Of a DNA stretch of 36,735 nt, positions 9,485 to 18,122 are shown piece by piece; within the stretch, counting starts at the first letter, position 1; the number at the start of each line of letters is the position of its first letter. The position numbers were made by a program, and so were the translations under genes. This DNA is from Halomonas sp. GTDB taxonomy: Bacteria; Pseudomonadota; Gammaproteobacteria; Pseudomonadales; Halomonadaceae. The DNA is taken from assembly GCF_030457605.1 (NCBI RefSeq), contig NZ_JAKDUR010000020.1, positions 1 through 36,735 of the forward strand, read 5' to 3'. A model generated the notes under the pieces. That model was given only the letters and a program-made list of their open reading frames with translations, ran no database searches and was not told the DNA's origin.

Positions 9485-10636
9485 TCAGGGCTTCATGTCC
9501 TCAAAGAACTTTTTCACGCTGTCGAAAAAGCCGGTCTGCTTCGGCGAGTGACTGTGGCTATTGCTGCTGTTGAAGCTTTCCTGCAGCTGGCCCAACAGAT
9601 CCTTCTGCTCGTCATTGAGGTTAACCGGGGTTTCCAGCACCACCTTGCACAACAGATCTCCCGGCGCACCGCCGCGTACCGGCTTGACGCCCTTTCCGCG
9701 CATACGGAACAGCTTGCCGGTCTGGGTTTCAGCGGGAATCTTGAGCTTCACCCGGCCATTGAGCGTGGGGACCTCAAGCTCGCCACCGAGGGCGGCATCA
9801 ACAAAGTTGATCGGCACTTCGCACTGCAAATGGCGGCCGTCACGCACGAAAATCGGGTGCGGCTTGATCGCCACCTGCACGTACAGATCACCGGGCGGGC
9901 CGCCATTGATACCGGCTTCGCCCTCGGCGTTAAGCCGGATACGGTCGCCCACATCCACGCCGGCAGGAATTTTCACCGACAACGTGCGGGTCTCGCGCAC
10001 GCGGCCATCGCCGTTACACTTGTGACACGGCACCTTGATATGCTCGCCGCCGCCGTGACAGGTCGGGCAGGTTTGCTGCACGGCAAAAAAGCCCTGCTGC
10101 ATGCGCACTTGCCCCATGCCCTGACAGGTGGGGCAGGTTTCCTTGGTGGAACCCGGCTCGGCACCGTCGCCATCGCAGCGATCACAGTTGATATGACGCG
10201 GCACGCGAATGTCCACGCTGGTGCCGGCCACGGCCTGTTCAAGGTCGAGTTCCAGGTTGTAGCGCAGGTCGGAGCCGCGCGCCGGTGCATTGGGGCCACG
10301 CCGCCGGCCGCCACCGCCGCCGAAGATATCGCCGAACACGTCGCCGAAGATATCGCTGAAGTCGCCGCCACCGGCACCAAAACCGCCGCCGCCAAAGCCA
10401 CCGCCCTGGCCGTCTACGCCGGCATGGCCGAACTGGTCATAGGCGCCACGCTTTTCGCTGTCGCCCAGGATTTCATAGGCTTCGGATACCTCGCGGAATT
10501 TTTCCGCCGAGGTGTCGTCTTCCGGGTTTCGATCGGGGTGATACTTTTGCGCCAGGCGGCGGTAGGCCTTTTTGATCTCTTTCTGATCGGCCCCTTTATC
10601 GACCCCCAGGACTTCATAATAATCGCGTTTGGACAT
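9485..10636 (-). CDS. dnaJ: Chaperone protein DnaJ (Hsp40)
   Basis: The type I Hsp40 co-chaperone that delivers substrates to DnaK and stimulates its ATPase. The J domain covers about residues 1-70 with YHPDRNPED carrying the essential HPD. A Gly/Phe-rich segment follows ([21 protein letters not shown]). The zinc-binding domain has four CxxCxGxG repeats ([32 protein letters not shown]). Then come the C-terminal substrate-binding domains. The ATG at 10636 is chosen because AGGAGG lies ten bases before it; a GTG three codons upstream sits one base from that site and is too close. Length 383. It is 114 bases downstream of dnaK. Confidence 0.97.
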   Translation of the reverse strand: MSKRDYYEVLGVDKGADQKEIKKAYRRLAQKYHPDRNPEDDTSAEKFREVSEAYEILGDSEKRGAYDQFGHAGVDGQGGGFGGGGFGAGGGDFSDIFGDVFGDIFGGGGGRRRGPNAPARGSDLRYNLELDLEQAVAGTSVDIRVPRHINCDRCDGDGAEPGSTKETCPTCQGMGQVRMQQGFFAVQQTCPTCHGGGEHIKVPCHKCNGDGRVRETRTLSVKIPAGVDVGDRIRLNAEGEAGINGGPPGDLYVQVAIKPHPIFVRDGRHLQCEVPINFVDAALGGELEVPTLNGRVKLKIPAETQTGKLFRMRGKGVKPVRGGAPGDLLCKVVLETPVNLNDEQKDLLGQLQESFNSSNSHSHSPKQTGFFDSVKKFFEDMKP

Positions 10637-10702
10637 GGGTCCCACGCCTCCTGGTTAGCTTAAGCACTGTTAGCTTGAAAAGTGCGGCCTGCGCAAACAG
10701 CA

Positions 10703-10724
10703 ACGCGGGAGTTGCCTCCCGCGT
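10703..10724 (-). other. Stem-loop in the dnaK-dnaJ gap
   Basis: ACGCGGGA (10703-10710) and TCCCGCGT (10717-10724) form a perfect eight-pair stem with a six-base loop. No T-run follows on the minus strand, so it is more likely an mRNA-stability or partial attenuation hairpin that sets the DnaK:DnaJ ratio than a full terminator. Confidence 0.5.
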
Positions 10725-10750
10725 CACCGTTTGCCCTGGCAGAAAGAGCG

Positions 10751-12682
10751 TTACTGCTTTTTCTGCTCGTCGTTGACTTCTTCGTACTCGGCGTCAACCA
10801 CGTCGTCTTCCTGCTTGGCGTTGGTGTCTTCGTTGCCTTCGCCTTCGGCCTGCTGGCCTTCCTGCTGTTCAGCGTACATCTTCTGCGCCAGCTCGCCGGA
10901 GGCTTCGGTCAGCGCGTCAAGCTTCTTCTGGATCGCATCCGTGTCGTCGCCCTTGCTGGCTTCTTCCAGCTCGGTGATCGCGGTTTCGATCTTCTGCTTC
11001 TCGTCGTCAGTCGCCTTGTCGCCGGCTTCTTCGAGGGTCTTTTTGGTGGCGTGAATCATGCCGTCGGCCTGATTACGCAGGGTCACCAGTTCCTCGAACT
11101 TCTTGTCCTCGTCGGCGTTGGCCTCGGCGTCCTGCACCATCTGATCGATCTCTTCGTCGGTCAGACCGCTGGAGGCCTTGATCACAATCGACTGTTCCTT
11201 GCCGGTCGCCTTGTCTTTCGCCGAAACGTTGAGGATACCGTTGGCGTCGAGGTCGAAGGCGACTTCGATCTGCGGCACACCGCGCGGTGCCGGCGGAATG
11301 TCGGCCAGGTCAAAACGACCGAGCGACTTGTTCTGCGACACTTGCTTGCGCTCACCCTGAACCGCATGAATGGTCACGGCGGTCTGGTTGTCATCCGCGG
11401 TGGAGAAGGTTTGCGTCTTCTTCGTCGGGATGGTGGTGTTCTTGTCGATCAGCGGCGTCATCACGCCACCCATGGTTTCGATACCCAGCGTCAGCGGCGT
11501 CACGTCGAGCAGCAATACGTCTTTTACGTCGCCGCCGAGTACGCCACCCTGAATCGCGGCACCCACGGCCACGGCTTCGTCCGGGTTGACGTCCTTGCGG
11601 GCGTCCTTGCCGAAGAAGTCAGCTACTTTCTGCTGAACCTGCGGCATGCGCGTCTGGCCACCGACCAGGATCACGTCGTCGACCTCGGAAGTGGACAGGC
11701 CAGCATCCTTGAGCGCCATTTTGCACGGATCGAGCGAGCGCTGAACCAGGTTCTCTACCAGCGCTTCGAGCTTGGCACGGGTCACCTTGACGTTAAGATG
11801 CTTCGGACCGGTGTTGTCAGCGGTGATATACGGCAGATTGACGTCGGTCTGCTGGGCGCTGGACAGCTCGATCTTGGCCTTTTCGGCGGCTTCCTTGAGG
11901 CGCTGCATGGCCAGGTTGTCGCCAGAGAGATCAATACCGCTGTCGGACTTGAACTGCTCGGCCAAGTAGTTGATCAGCGCCAGGTCGAAGTCTTCACCGC
12001 CAAGGAAGGTGTCGCCGTTGGTAGCCAGCACTTCAAACTGGGTTTCACCGTCAACGTCGGCCACTTCGATGATGGAGATATCGAAGGTGCCGCCGCCGAG
12101 GTCATAAACCGCGATGGTGCGGTCGCCACGAGACTTGTCCATGCCGTAGGCAAGGGCTGCTGCGGTGGGCTCGTTGATGATGCGCTTGACTTCCAGACCG
12201 GCGATGCGGCCGGCGTCCTTGGTTGCCTGGCGCTGGCTGTCGTTGAAGTAGGCCGGCACAGTGATAACCGCTTCAGTGACCGCTTCGCCGAGATAGTCTT
12301 CGGCGGTCTTCTTCATCTTCTTGAGAATTTCCGCGCTGACCTGCGGCGGCGCCATCTTCTCGCCTTTCACTTCTACCCAGGCATCACCGTTGTCGGCCTT
12401 GGCAATCTTGTAGGGCACCATCTTGATGTCTTTCTGTACCACGTCGTCGTCGAAACGACGGCCAATCAGACGCTTGATGGCGTAGATGGTGTTTTCCGGG
12501 TTGGTGACGGCCTGGCGCTTGGCCGCCTGCCCCACAAGGATCTCACCGTCTTCGGTGTAGGCAATAATCGACGGCGTGGTACGTCCGCCTTCGGCGTTTT
12601 CGATAACCTTGGGGCTGTCGCCGTCCAGTACGGACAGGCAAGAGTTGGTGGTACCCAGGTCAATCCCGATAATGCGTCCCAT
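10751..12682 (-). CDS. dnaK: Chaperone protein DnaK (Hsp70)
   Basis: A 643-residue Hsp70 chaperone. The ATPase domain starts with [14 protein letters not shown], and [13 protein letters not shown] is the second phosphate loop. The interdomain linker follows [15 protein letters not shown] near residue 395. The substrate-binding and helical lid domains end in a Gln/Glu-rich segment and the EEVND-type acidic tail. GAGG lies seven bases before the ATG. It works with DnaJ and GrpE encoded on either side. Besides the promoter before grpE, a good sigma-32-like promoter sits in the 116-base gap directly upstream, which would raise dnaK and dnaJ output relative to grpE during heat shock. Confidence 0.98.
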   Translation of the reverse strand: MGRIIGIDLGTTNSCLSVLDGDSPKVIENAEGGRTTPSIIAYTEDGEILVGQAAKRQAVTNPENTIYAIKRLIGRRFDDDVVQKDIKMVPYKIAKADNGDAWVEVKGEKMAPPQVSAEILKKMKKTAEDYLGEAVTEAVITVPAYFNDSQRQATKDAGRIAGLEVKRIINEPTAAALAYGMDKSRGDRTIAVYDLGGGTFDISIIEVADVDGETQFEVLATNGDTFLGGEDFDLALINYLAEQFKSDSGIDLSGDNLAMQRLKEAAEKAKIELSSAQQTDVNLPYITADNTGPKHLNVKVTRAKLEALVENLVQRSLDPCKMALKDAGLSTSEVDDVILVGGQTRMPQVQQKVADFFGKDARKDVNPDEAVAVGAAIQGGVLGGDVKDVLLLDVTPLTLGIETMGGVMTPLIDKNTTIPTKKTQTFSTADDNQTAVTIHAVQGERKQVSQNKSLGRFDLADIPPAPRGVPQIEVAFDLDANGILNVSAKDKATGKEQSIVIKASSGLTDEEIDQMVQDAEANADEDKKFEELVTLRNQADGMIHATKKTLEEAGDKATDDEKQKIETAITELEEASKGDDTDAIQKKLDALTEASGELAQKMYAEQQEGQQAEGEGNEDTNAKQEDDVVDAEYEEVNDEQKKQ

Positions 12683-12754
12683 AGCAAAACCTCAAAATCG
12701 TTGGTGATCAATAATTATGTAAGCAGGCGGTAAATACCGCCGGGATGCCCGTAT

Positions 12755-12782
12755 ATCTGGGGGTCGCCGGCAGCATTTCAAG
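12755..12782 (-). promoter_or_regulatory. Sigma-32-like promoter upstream of dnaK
   Basis: On the minus strand CTTGAA (12782-12777) and CCCCAGAT (12762-12755) are separated by 14 bases, close to the heat-shock consensus CTTGAA-N13/15-CCCCATnT. The predicted start lies about 65 bases before the dnaK ATG. A seven-pair hairpin (GGCGGTA, AA, TACCGCC, 12726-12741) would lie in the leader. Confidence 0.65.
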
Positions 12783-12798
12783 GGCTTTTTTTGCCGCG

Positions 12799-13461
12799 TC
12801 AGTCGGCTTTTTTGCTGACCACGACCATCGCCGGGCGCACCAGACGACCGTTGAGCAGGTAACCTTTCTGGATCACGTCCATTACCGTGTTGGGCTCCAT
12901 GTCCGGGTTGGGCACCATGGTCATGGCTTCGTGCACCTGGGGGTCAAAGGGCTCACCGTGCGGGTCCACCGACTCGACACCGAACTTTTCCAGCACGTCC
13001 CGCTGCATTTTCAGCGTCATGGAAACGCCCTCGCGGTGCGCTTCGGTGGCTTCTTCGCCCATGGCTTCGAGCGCTTTTTCCAGGCTGTCGACAACCGGCA
13101 GCAACTCCTTGACGAATTTCTCCAGCGCAAACTTGCGAGCTTTCTCGCTCTCCTGCTCGGCGCGGCGGCGTATGTTTTGCGCCTCGGCGGCAGTACGCAG
13201 CGACTGATCCCTGGCGTCGGCCAGGTTTTGCTCCAGCTCTTCTACCTGAGCGGCCAGCATTTCCGCTTCGGGGTTGTCGCTTTCGCCTTCGGTGTTGACG
13301 GTATCGCCCTCATCGTCGATCAGGCTCTCAAGTTCGCCTTCGGCCAGGCACTCTTCTGCCTCTTGCACTTCGGCAGCCTGTTCGCCTTCGGGCGTCTGGG
13401 CATCGTCTTCATCGTGGCGGGAAAGCTCGTCATCAAGCGGGGTCTGCGGGTCTTTAGCCAT
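12799..13461 (-). CDS. grpE: Nucleotide exchange factor GrpE
   Basis: A 220-residue protein that releases ADP from DnaK. About the first 65 residues are strongly acidic and disordered-looking (many D/E, for example [21 protein letters not shown] split by Q/P), longer than in E. coli GrpE. A long helical stalk follows, including [36 protein letters not shown] in pieces. The C-terminal beta domain has [28 protein letters not shown], the family signature. AGGAGT lies seven bases before the ATG. It is first in grpE-dnaK-dnaJ, divergent from recN, and preceded by a sigma-32-like promoter. The acidic character suits a salt-adapted cytoplasm (inference). Confidence 0.97.
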   Translation of the reverse strand: MAKDPQTPLDDELSRHDEDDAQTPEGEQAAEVQEAEECLAEGELESLIDDEGDTVNTEGESDNPEAEMLAAQVEELEQNLADARDQSLRTAAEAQNIRRRAEQESEKARKFALEKFVKELLPVVDSLEKALEAMGEEATEAHREGVSMTLKMQRDVLEKFGVESVDPHGEPFDPQVHEAMTMVPNPDMEPNTVMDVIQKGYLLNGRLVRPAMVVVSKKAD

Positions 13462-13540
13462 CGGTTACTCCTGAGAAAGCAGCGGTTTGATCAATACGTT
13501 GAACAGTACGTTTTCGTCAATACATCGCGTTGGGGCTTAT

Positions 13541-13566
13541 ATGGGGATCATGTGCGCCAACTCAAG
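13541..13566 (-). promoter_or_regulatory. Sigma-32-like promoter upstream of grpE
   Basis: CTTGAG (13566-13561) and CCCCATAT (13546-13539) on the minus strand are 14 bases apart. The -10 is essentially the heat-shock consensus. A second CTTGAG lies at 13580-13575. The predicted start is roughly 70 bases before grpE. Confidence 0.75.
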
Positions 13567-13623
13567 AGGCTTTTCTCAAGTGCGTATCCTCCGTGGCCTG
13601 ACGACCAGGTGTTGGCACGGGTA

Positions 13624-13661
13624 TTGCGATGCCTCAACGGCTACTGTATAAAAAACGATTA
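13624..13661 (+). promoter_or_regulatory. recN promoter with LexA-like site
   Basis: TTGCGA (13624-13629) and TATAAA (13647-13652) are 17 bases apart and make a plausible sigma-70 promoter. Overlapping the -10 is TACTGTATAAAAAACGATTA (13642-13661), which agrees with the LexA-type consensus at about 16 of 20 positions; the left half CTGTATA is good, but the right half lacks the expected CAG. recN is a classic SOS gene, so a degenerate LexA operator is likely but not certain. Confidence 0.5.
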
Positions 13662-13715
13662 TTGGATACCCATCCAGCTTTTGCGCTATCGTGCTATCCG
13701 GCTCCAGGAGGCCTT

Positions 13716-15389
13716 ATGCTGACCCAGCTCGCAATCCAGGATTTCGCCATCGTCGATCGCCTGGAACTTGATATCAAAGGCGGCATGACCGCGATTACCG
13801 GGGAAACCGGCGCAGGCAAGTCCATTCTTCTGGGAGCGCTGGGGCTGTGCCTTGGCCAACGCGCCGACGCCGGCAGCGTGCGCCACGGCTGCGAACGCGC
13901 CGACCTTTCCGCCCGCTTTGACATTACTCGCCTGCCTGCCGCCCGGGCGTGGCTGGCCGAACGCGAGCTGCCCACCGATGAGTGCCTGCTGCGTCGGGTC
14001 GTCAGCAAGGCGGGGCGTAGCAAGGCGTGGATCAACGGCCAGCCCGCCGCCATCAGCGATGTGAAGGCGCTGGGCGAGCGACTCATCCAGATTCACGGCC
14101 AGCATGCCCACCAGGCGCTGCTGCGCGAAGAAACCCATCTGGCGCTGCTCGACGACTATGCCGGCCTGAATGCCGACGCCGAGAACGTCGCGGGAATATT
14201 CCGCGACTGGCAGGCCTCGCGCCGGCAGCTGAAGAAAATACGCGACCAGGGCGACGAGGCCGAAGCCAAACGCCAGCTACTGCATTATCAGGTGGAAGAG
14301 CTGGATCAGCTCGGCTTGGCCGACGACGAACTGCCAACCCTGGAAGACGAGCAGCAAACCCTGGCCCACGCCGAGGAAATCCTGCGTGAGACCCGGTTCG
14401 CCGCCGACTGCTGCGAGGGAGAAAACGGCAGCGCGCTGGGGCTTTTGCAGCAGGCCCAGAGCCGCCTGGCAGACCTGCCCGGAAGCGAGCGCGGAGCGCT
14501 TGCCAATACCCTGACCATGCTTGCCGATGCGCGCATTCAGCTTGAGGAAGCCGCCAGCGAGCTCAACCATCTGGCGGCCAACACCGAACTTGACCCCGAG
14601 CGGCTGGCGTTTGTCGAAACACGCCTGGGTGACACCCACCGCATTGCCCGCAAACACCACGTTTCGCCCGAGGAGCTGCCCGCCCTGCACGCGCGCCTGC
14701 GCACCGAACTTGAACAGCTCAACGCCAGCGGCGGCGATCTCGACACCCTGAGCGCCGAAGTGGGCGCCCTGCGCGAGCGCTACCGCGACGAGGCTCGAGC
14801 ACTGGGCGACGCACGGCGCAAAGCTGCCACAGGGCTGGGCGAAGAAGTGCAGCAGCAGCTTGCGTTTCTGGCCATGGGCAAGGCGCGCTTTGACGTCGTG
14901 CTCGAGCCGCGCGACACGCCCACCGCCGACGGCCTTGAGCGCGTGCAGTTTTTCATCAGCGCCAACCCCGGCCAGCCCGCACGGTCACTGGCCAAGGTGG
15001 CCTCGGGGGGCGAGCTTTCTCGCATCAGCCTGGCCATTCAGGTAGTCGCAGCCAGCCACTCCACCATTCCCAGCCTGATATTCGATGAAGTGGACGTGGG
15101 CGTCTCCGGTGCCACGGCGGAAATCGTCGGCAAGCTGTTGCGCCGGCTGGGCGACAACGGCCAGGTGATGACCGTCACCCACCTGCCCCAGGTAGCAGCC
15201 CAGGCTCATGCGCACCTGCATATTGAAAAGCACGCCCGGCGCAACACCACCCGCACCGAGATGGCACTTTTAGATGAAGGCGGGCGCGTAAGCGAATTGG
15301 CGCGCATGCTCGGCGGCGTTAACCTCTCCGACCAGACGCTGGCCCACGCGCGGGAAATGCTCAAGGCCAGCCAACACCTGCCGCATTGA
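13716..15389 (+). CDS. recN: DNA repair protein RecN
   Basis: A 557-residue SMC-like ATPase for recombinational repair of double-strand breaks. The N-terminus LTQLAIQDFAIVDRLELDI leads into the Walker A GETGAGKSILLGALGL. The middle is a long coiled coil of charged heptads (about residues 150-360). The C-terminus carries the ABC signature SGGELSRISLAIQ and Walker B LIFDEVDVGVSG, then the VTHLPQVAAQA switch. The ATG at 13716 follows AGGAGG at a spacing of four to five bases; longer in-frame openings upstream lack a ribosome site and family similarity. It is divergent from grpE and preceded by a LexA-like promoter, in line with SOS induction. Completely RecN-like in length. Confidence 0.98.
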   Translation: MLTQLAIQDFAIVDRLELDIKGGMTAITGETGAGKSILLGALGLCLGQRADAGSVRHGCERADLSARFDITRLPAARAWLAERELPTDECLLRRVVSKAGRSKAWINGQPAAISDVKALGERLIQIHGQHAHQALLREETHLALLDDYAGLNADAENVAGIFRDWQASRRQLKKIRDQGDEAEAKRQLLHYQVEELDQLGLADDELPTLEDEQQTLAHAEEILRETRFAADCCEGENGSALGLLQQAQSRLADLPGSERGALANTLTMLADARIQLEEAASELNHLAANTELDPERLAFVETRLGDTHRIARKHHVSPEELPALHARLRTELEQLNASGGDLDTLSAEVGALRERYRDEARALGDARRKAATGLGEEVQQQLAFLAMGKARFDVVLEPRDTPTADGLERVQFFISANPGQPARSLAKVASGGELSRISLAIQVVAASHSTIPSLIFDEVDVGVSGATAEIVGKLLRRLGDNGQVMTVTHLPQVAAQAHAHLHIEKHARRNTTRTEMALLDEGGRVSELARMLGGVNLSDQTLAHAREMLKASQHLPH

Positions 15390-15414
15390 AGCAAACCAGT
15401 GAGCCAGCTCGGTG

Positions 15415-15505
15415 GGGATGCCGTCGCGCGGCATAGCCGCCCTCCTACGGACCGAGGAGTCACACGGAATTGCGTAGGAGGCCGGTTTACCCACACACCG
15501 GGCAC
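15415..15505. repeat. REP-like palindrome doublet downstream of recN
   Basis: Two oppositely oriented units face each other. The first (minus orientation, 15420-15450) contains CGTAGGAGG followed by a perfect GCGGC/GCCGC stem (15428-15440, loop ATA) and GCGACGG. The second (plus, 15473-15503) starts with the same CGTAGGAGG, then a CCGG...CCGGGC stem. The GTAGGAGG-stem-GCGACGG pattern resembles the REP sequences of pseudomonads, and the head-to-head pair resembles a REPIN/BIME unit. No other copy is seen in this window. Confidence 0.5.
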
Positions 15506-15570
15506 AAGCACTGGGCGATGCAGGCCCGGGGCCTGCCGAAAGCCAGCACAGCACAGGTCACTACCCACAA

Positions 15571-15597
15571 AAAAAGGCCGCTTAAAAGCGGCCTTTT
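15571..15597. terminator. Bidirectional terminator between recN and ilvH
   Basis: AAAAGGCCGC (15572-15581) pairs with GCGGCCTTTT (15588-15597) over ten bases with a six-base loop. On the minus strand the stem is followed by further T (seven in total), a good terminator for ilvI-ilvH. On the plus strand it offers TTTT after the stem and can also stop recN. Confidence 0.85.
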
Positions 15598-15614
15598 GGG
15601 TCTTTCACGGTGCG

Positions 15615-16106
15615 TTATAGCGTCAGCACCTTGTCGCCACGGGCAATTCCGGAGACGCCGGTACGGGCGACTTCGAGAATGCCCACCGGCGCCATGGCCT
15701 GCAAAAAGGCATCCAGTTTGGTGGCATCACCGGTGATCTGCACGGTGTACAGGCTAGGCGTGACATCAACCACCTGCGCGCGGAAGATGTCGGCGGTGCG
15801 CTTGACCTCGTCGCGCGCCGCACCCTGCGCCCGCACCTTGACCAGCATCAGCTCGCGCTCGATGTGGTTGCCCTCGGTCAGGTCAACCAGCTTGACCACG
15901 TCGATGAGCTTGTTCAGGTGCTTGGTAATCTGCTCGACCACGCGGTCGTCACCCACGGTAGTCACCGTCAGCCGCGATAGCGACTCATCTTCGGTGGGCG
16001 CGACGTTAAGCGTTTCAATGTTGAAGTTACGCTGGGAAAACAGGCCGACCACACGCGACAGGGCACCCGGTTCGTTTTCCATCAGAATCGAGATGATATG
16101 ACGCAT
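15615..16106 (-). CDS. ilvH: Acetohydroxyacid synthase small regulatory subunit
   Basis: A 163-residue regulatory subunit of acetohydroxyacid synthase, which confers valine feedback inhibition and activates the large subunit. The N-terminal ACT domain (RHIISILMENEPGALSRVVGLFSQRNFNIETL) contains the conserved GALSRV region of the valine site. The C-terminal part ends in the second ACT-like fold (PVGILEVARTGVSGIARG). Its ATG overlaps the ilvI stop as TGATG, so translation is coupled. Length matches IlvH. The transcript ends at the hairpin at 15572-15597, so ilvC is not part of this operon. Confidence 0.96.
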   Translation of the reverse strand: MRHIISILMENEPGALSRVVGLFSQRNFNIETLNVAPTEDESLSRLTVTTVGDDRVVEQITKHLNKLIDVVKLVDLTEGNHIERELMLVKVRAQGAARDEVKRTADIFRAQVVDVTPSLYTVQITGDATKLDAFLQAMAPVGILEVARTGVSGIARGDKVLTL

Positions 16107-17830
16107 CAGGTACGCTCCGTTTTGGACAGCAGCATGTCACGCATGGAGCCTAACGGCACCTGCATCGGGTAGACGTGCTCGAAGGGATCGACTTTGACAT
16201 CCAGGAACACCAGCTCGTGCTTGTTTTCAAACACGCGCTCAAGGGCCGGGGCCAGCTCATCCAGCGTATTTACCGTGATCGCGGTAAAGCCGTAGGCCTG
16301 GGTCAGCAGGTGAAAGTCCGGCAGTGATTCCATGTACGACTGGGCGTGGCGGGACTTGTAGTTCAAATCCTGCCACTGACGGACCATCCCCAGCGAGGCG
16401 TTGTTGAGATTGATGATCTTGACGCCCACGCCGTACTGCTTACAGGTGGAAAGCTCCTGCATCATCATCTGGAAGCTGCCTTCGCCGGTAAAGCACACCA
16501 CGTCATCATCCGGATAGTTCTGCTTGATGCCCATGGCCGCAGGAAAGCCGAACCCCATGGTGCCAAGCCCGCCGGAGGTAATAAAACGCCGGGGCTTGTC
16601 GAACTTGTAATACTGGGCGGCAAACATCTGATGCTGGCCCACGTCGGTGGTCACGAAGGCTTCGCCGCGGGTTTTTTCGCACACCGCTTCAATCACTTCC
16701 TGCGGCTTTAACACCTCATCCGCCTGCGACGGCTCATAGAGTTTGCCGATGCGCTCATTACGCCAGCCGTCAATCTGCTCCCACCAGTCGACAAGCGCCT
16801 CGGGGTTGGCGATGTCCTTGCCCTGAACCAGGCTGATCATCTCGTTGATGATGCTTGAGGCCGGCCCCACGATGGGCACATCGGCGCGGATGGTTTTGGA
16901 AATGGAGCTGGGATCCACGTCCACGTGGATGACCTTGGCCGTGGGGCAGAACTTCGAGACGTTGTTGGTCACGCGGTCGTCAAAGCGCGCCCCGATGGCA
17001 ATCACCAAATCAGCGTGGTGCATGGCCATGTTGGATTCGTAGGAGCCGTGCATGCCCAGCCAGCCCAGACATTGCCTGTCGCCTTGCGGGTAGGCGCCCA
17101 TGCCCATCAGCGTGGTGGTAATCGGGTAGCCGAGTTTCTGCACCAGGTCGGTCAGGCCGTCGCTGGCATTGCCCAGCACCACGCCGCCGCCGGTATAAAA
17201 GACCGGCCGCCGGGCCTTGAGCATCAATTCCACGGCTTTTTTGATCTGGCCGGTGTGGCCACGCGTGACCGGGTTATACGAGCGCATCTTGACCTTTTTG
17301 GGGTAGACATACTCGTAGCGCTCGGTGGGTGCTGTCATATCCTTGGGGATATCCACAACCACCGGCCCCGGACGCCCTGTGGACGCCAGATAGTAGGCCT
17401 TTTTCAGCACTTCCGGAATCTCGGACGGATGGCGGATCGCAAAGCTGTGCTTGACGATCGGGCGGGTCACGCCAACGATGTCGGTTTCCTGAAAGGCGTC
17501 TTCGCCAATCAGGTGGCTGGCCACCTGACCGCACAGCACCACCATGGGGATCGAGTCCATGTAGGCGGTAGCAATGCCGGTCACCGCGTTGGTGGCACCC
17601 GGGCCTGACGTCACCAGCACCGTACCGGGCTTGCCCGAGGCGCGCGCGTAGCCGTCGGCCGCGTGGGTAGCCGCCTGTTCGTGGCGCACCAGAATGTGCT
17701 TGACCTTGTCCTGACGGAAGAGCGCGTCATAAATATGCAGCGCCGCCCCGCCGGGATAACCGTAAATGTATTCAACGCCCTCATCTTGCAAGAAGCGGGC
17801 GATCATGTCTGCGCCGGAAAGCAATTCCAC
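16106..17830 (-). CDS. ilvI: Acetohydroxyacid synthase large catalytic subunit
   Basis: A 574-residue thiamine-diphosphate enzyme that condenses two pyruvates, or pyruvate and 2-oxobutyrate, the first shared step of valine, leucine and isoleucine synthesis. The N-terminal domain has GYPGGAALHIYDAL and the activating Glu51 in RHEQAATHAADGYARASG. The C-terminal TPP/Mg-binding motif is GEGSFQMMMQELSTC...NLNN. The start is a GTG at 17830, chosen because GGGGAG lies seven bases before it and the length then equals E. coli IlvI; the frame is open 48 codons further upstream, but that part is not family-like. It is preceded by a long structured leader with a putative leader peptide. Confidence 0.96.
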   Translation of the reverse strand: MELLSGADMIARFLQDEGVEYIYGYPGGAALHIYDALFRQDKVKHILVRHEQAATHAADGYARASGKPGTVLVTSGPGATNAVTGIATAYMDSIPMVVLCGQVASHLIGEDAFQETDIVGVTRPIVKHSFAIRHPSEIPEVLKKAYYLASTGRPGPVVVDIPKDMTAPTERYEYVYPKKVKMRSYNPVTRGHTGQIKKAVELMLKARRPVFYTGGGVVLGNASDGLTDLVQKLGYPITTTLMGMGAYPQGDRQCLGWLGMHGSYESNMAMHHADLVIAIGARFDDRVTNNVSKFCPTAKVIHVDVDPSSISKTIRADVPIVGPASSIINEMISLVQGKDIANPEALVDWWEQIDGWRNERIGKLYEPSQADEVLKPQEVIEAVCEKTRGEAFVTTDVGQHQMFAAQYYKFDKPRRFITSGGLGTMGFGFPAAMGIKQNYPDDDVVCFTGEGSFQMMMQELSTCKQYGVGVKIINLNNASLGMVRQWQDLNYKSRHAQSYMESLPDFHLLTQAYGFTAITVNTLDELAPALERVFENKHELVFLDVKVDPFEHVYPMQVPLGSMRDMLLSKTERT

Positions 17831-17865
17831 AGTGTTTCTCCCCTGGAGGTCTCGAGTGCTATTGG

Positions 17866-18022
17866 CAGGCCGTATGCCTGTCATATCGAGTGCGGCGGTA
17901 TGCCGCTGCCGGATACGCCGGCACCTGATGCCAAACCCTGGCATTAGACCCGGTTGGGGTCTGCACTCTCTCACGGTGGTTGACCGCGTCGGGGCGTTGG
18001 CCAGGTCGGGCGGTTAGCCCAA
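17866..18022 (-). other. Array of seven pentaloop hairpins in the ilvIH leader
   Basis: Read in the ilvI direction, seven stem-loops follow one another, each with a five-base loop: 18022-18006 (loop UAACC), 17988-17972 (CAACC), 17962-17946 (CAACC), 17944-17928 (GGGUU), 17923-17907 (CGUAU), 17906-17892 (AUACC) and 17880-17866 (AUACG). The first five stems have six pairs (two stems contain one G-U), the last two have five. Loop AACC of the first three can pair with GGUU of the fourth; CGUAU of the fifth pairs fully with AUACG of the seventh and over four bases with the sixth. I know of no named RNA family with this layout. Function unknown; regulation of ilvIH is an inference from position. Confidence 0.65.
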
Positions 18023-18052
18023 GCCCGGAAGTCCTTCGGCGGGTAGAGGCAT
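18014..18052 (-). CDS. Putative ilv leader peptide
   Basis: A 12-codon ORF encoding MPLPAEGLPGLG. Three of its codons are leucine and all use CTA, CTT or TTG, while neighbouring genes mostly use CTG. Its ATG lies in the 18041-18065 hairpin, and its TAA falls in the loop of the first hairpin of the array, so a translating or stalled ribosome would disturb that array. The ribosome site is weak (AAGGG about 11 bases upstream). This would suit a leucine-sensing leader, but the ORF is short and could be chance. Confidence 0.25.
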   Translation of the reverse strand: MPLPAEGLPGLG

Positions 18053-18122
18053 CTGACGCCTACCCTTCGCGCGGGGATAGGGGGTTGCCCGTGGGTTCCG
18101 CGCCCGCAAATCAGGAACCTTC

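Noticed and set aside
10682..12733. A 683-codon open frame on the plus strand opposite dnaK
   Set aside because: It is antisense to an unambiguous dnaK, has no ribosome site, and its His/Val/Arg-rich composition is typical of a shadow frame in GC-rich DNA.
17831..17974. An extended IlvI N-terminus starting at 17974
   Set aside because: The extension is not like any AHAS N-terminus, and GTG at 17830 has a good ribosome site and gives the family length.
17866..18022. Reading the ilv leader array as a CRISPR or a simple sequence repeat
   Set aside because: The stems differ in sequence from unit to unit; only loop size and loop complementarity are shared, and spacers range from 0 to 17 bases.
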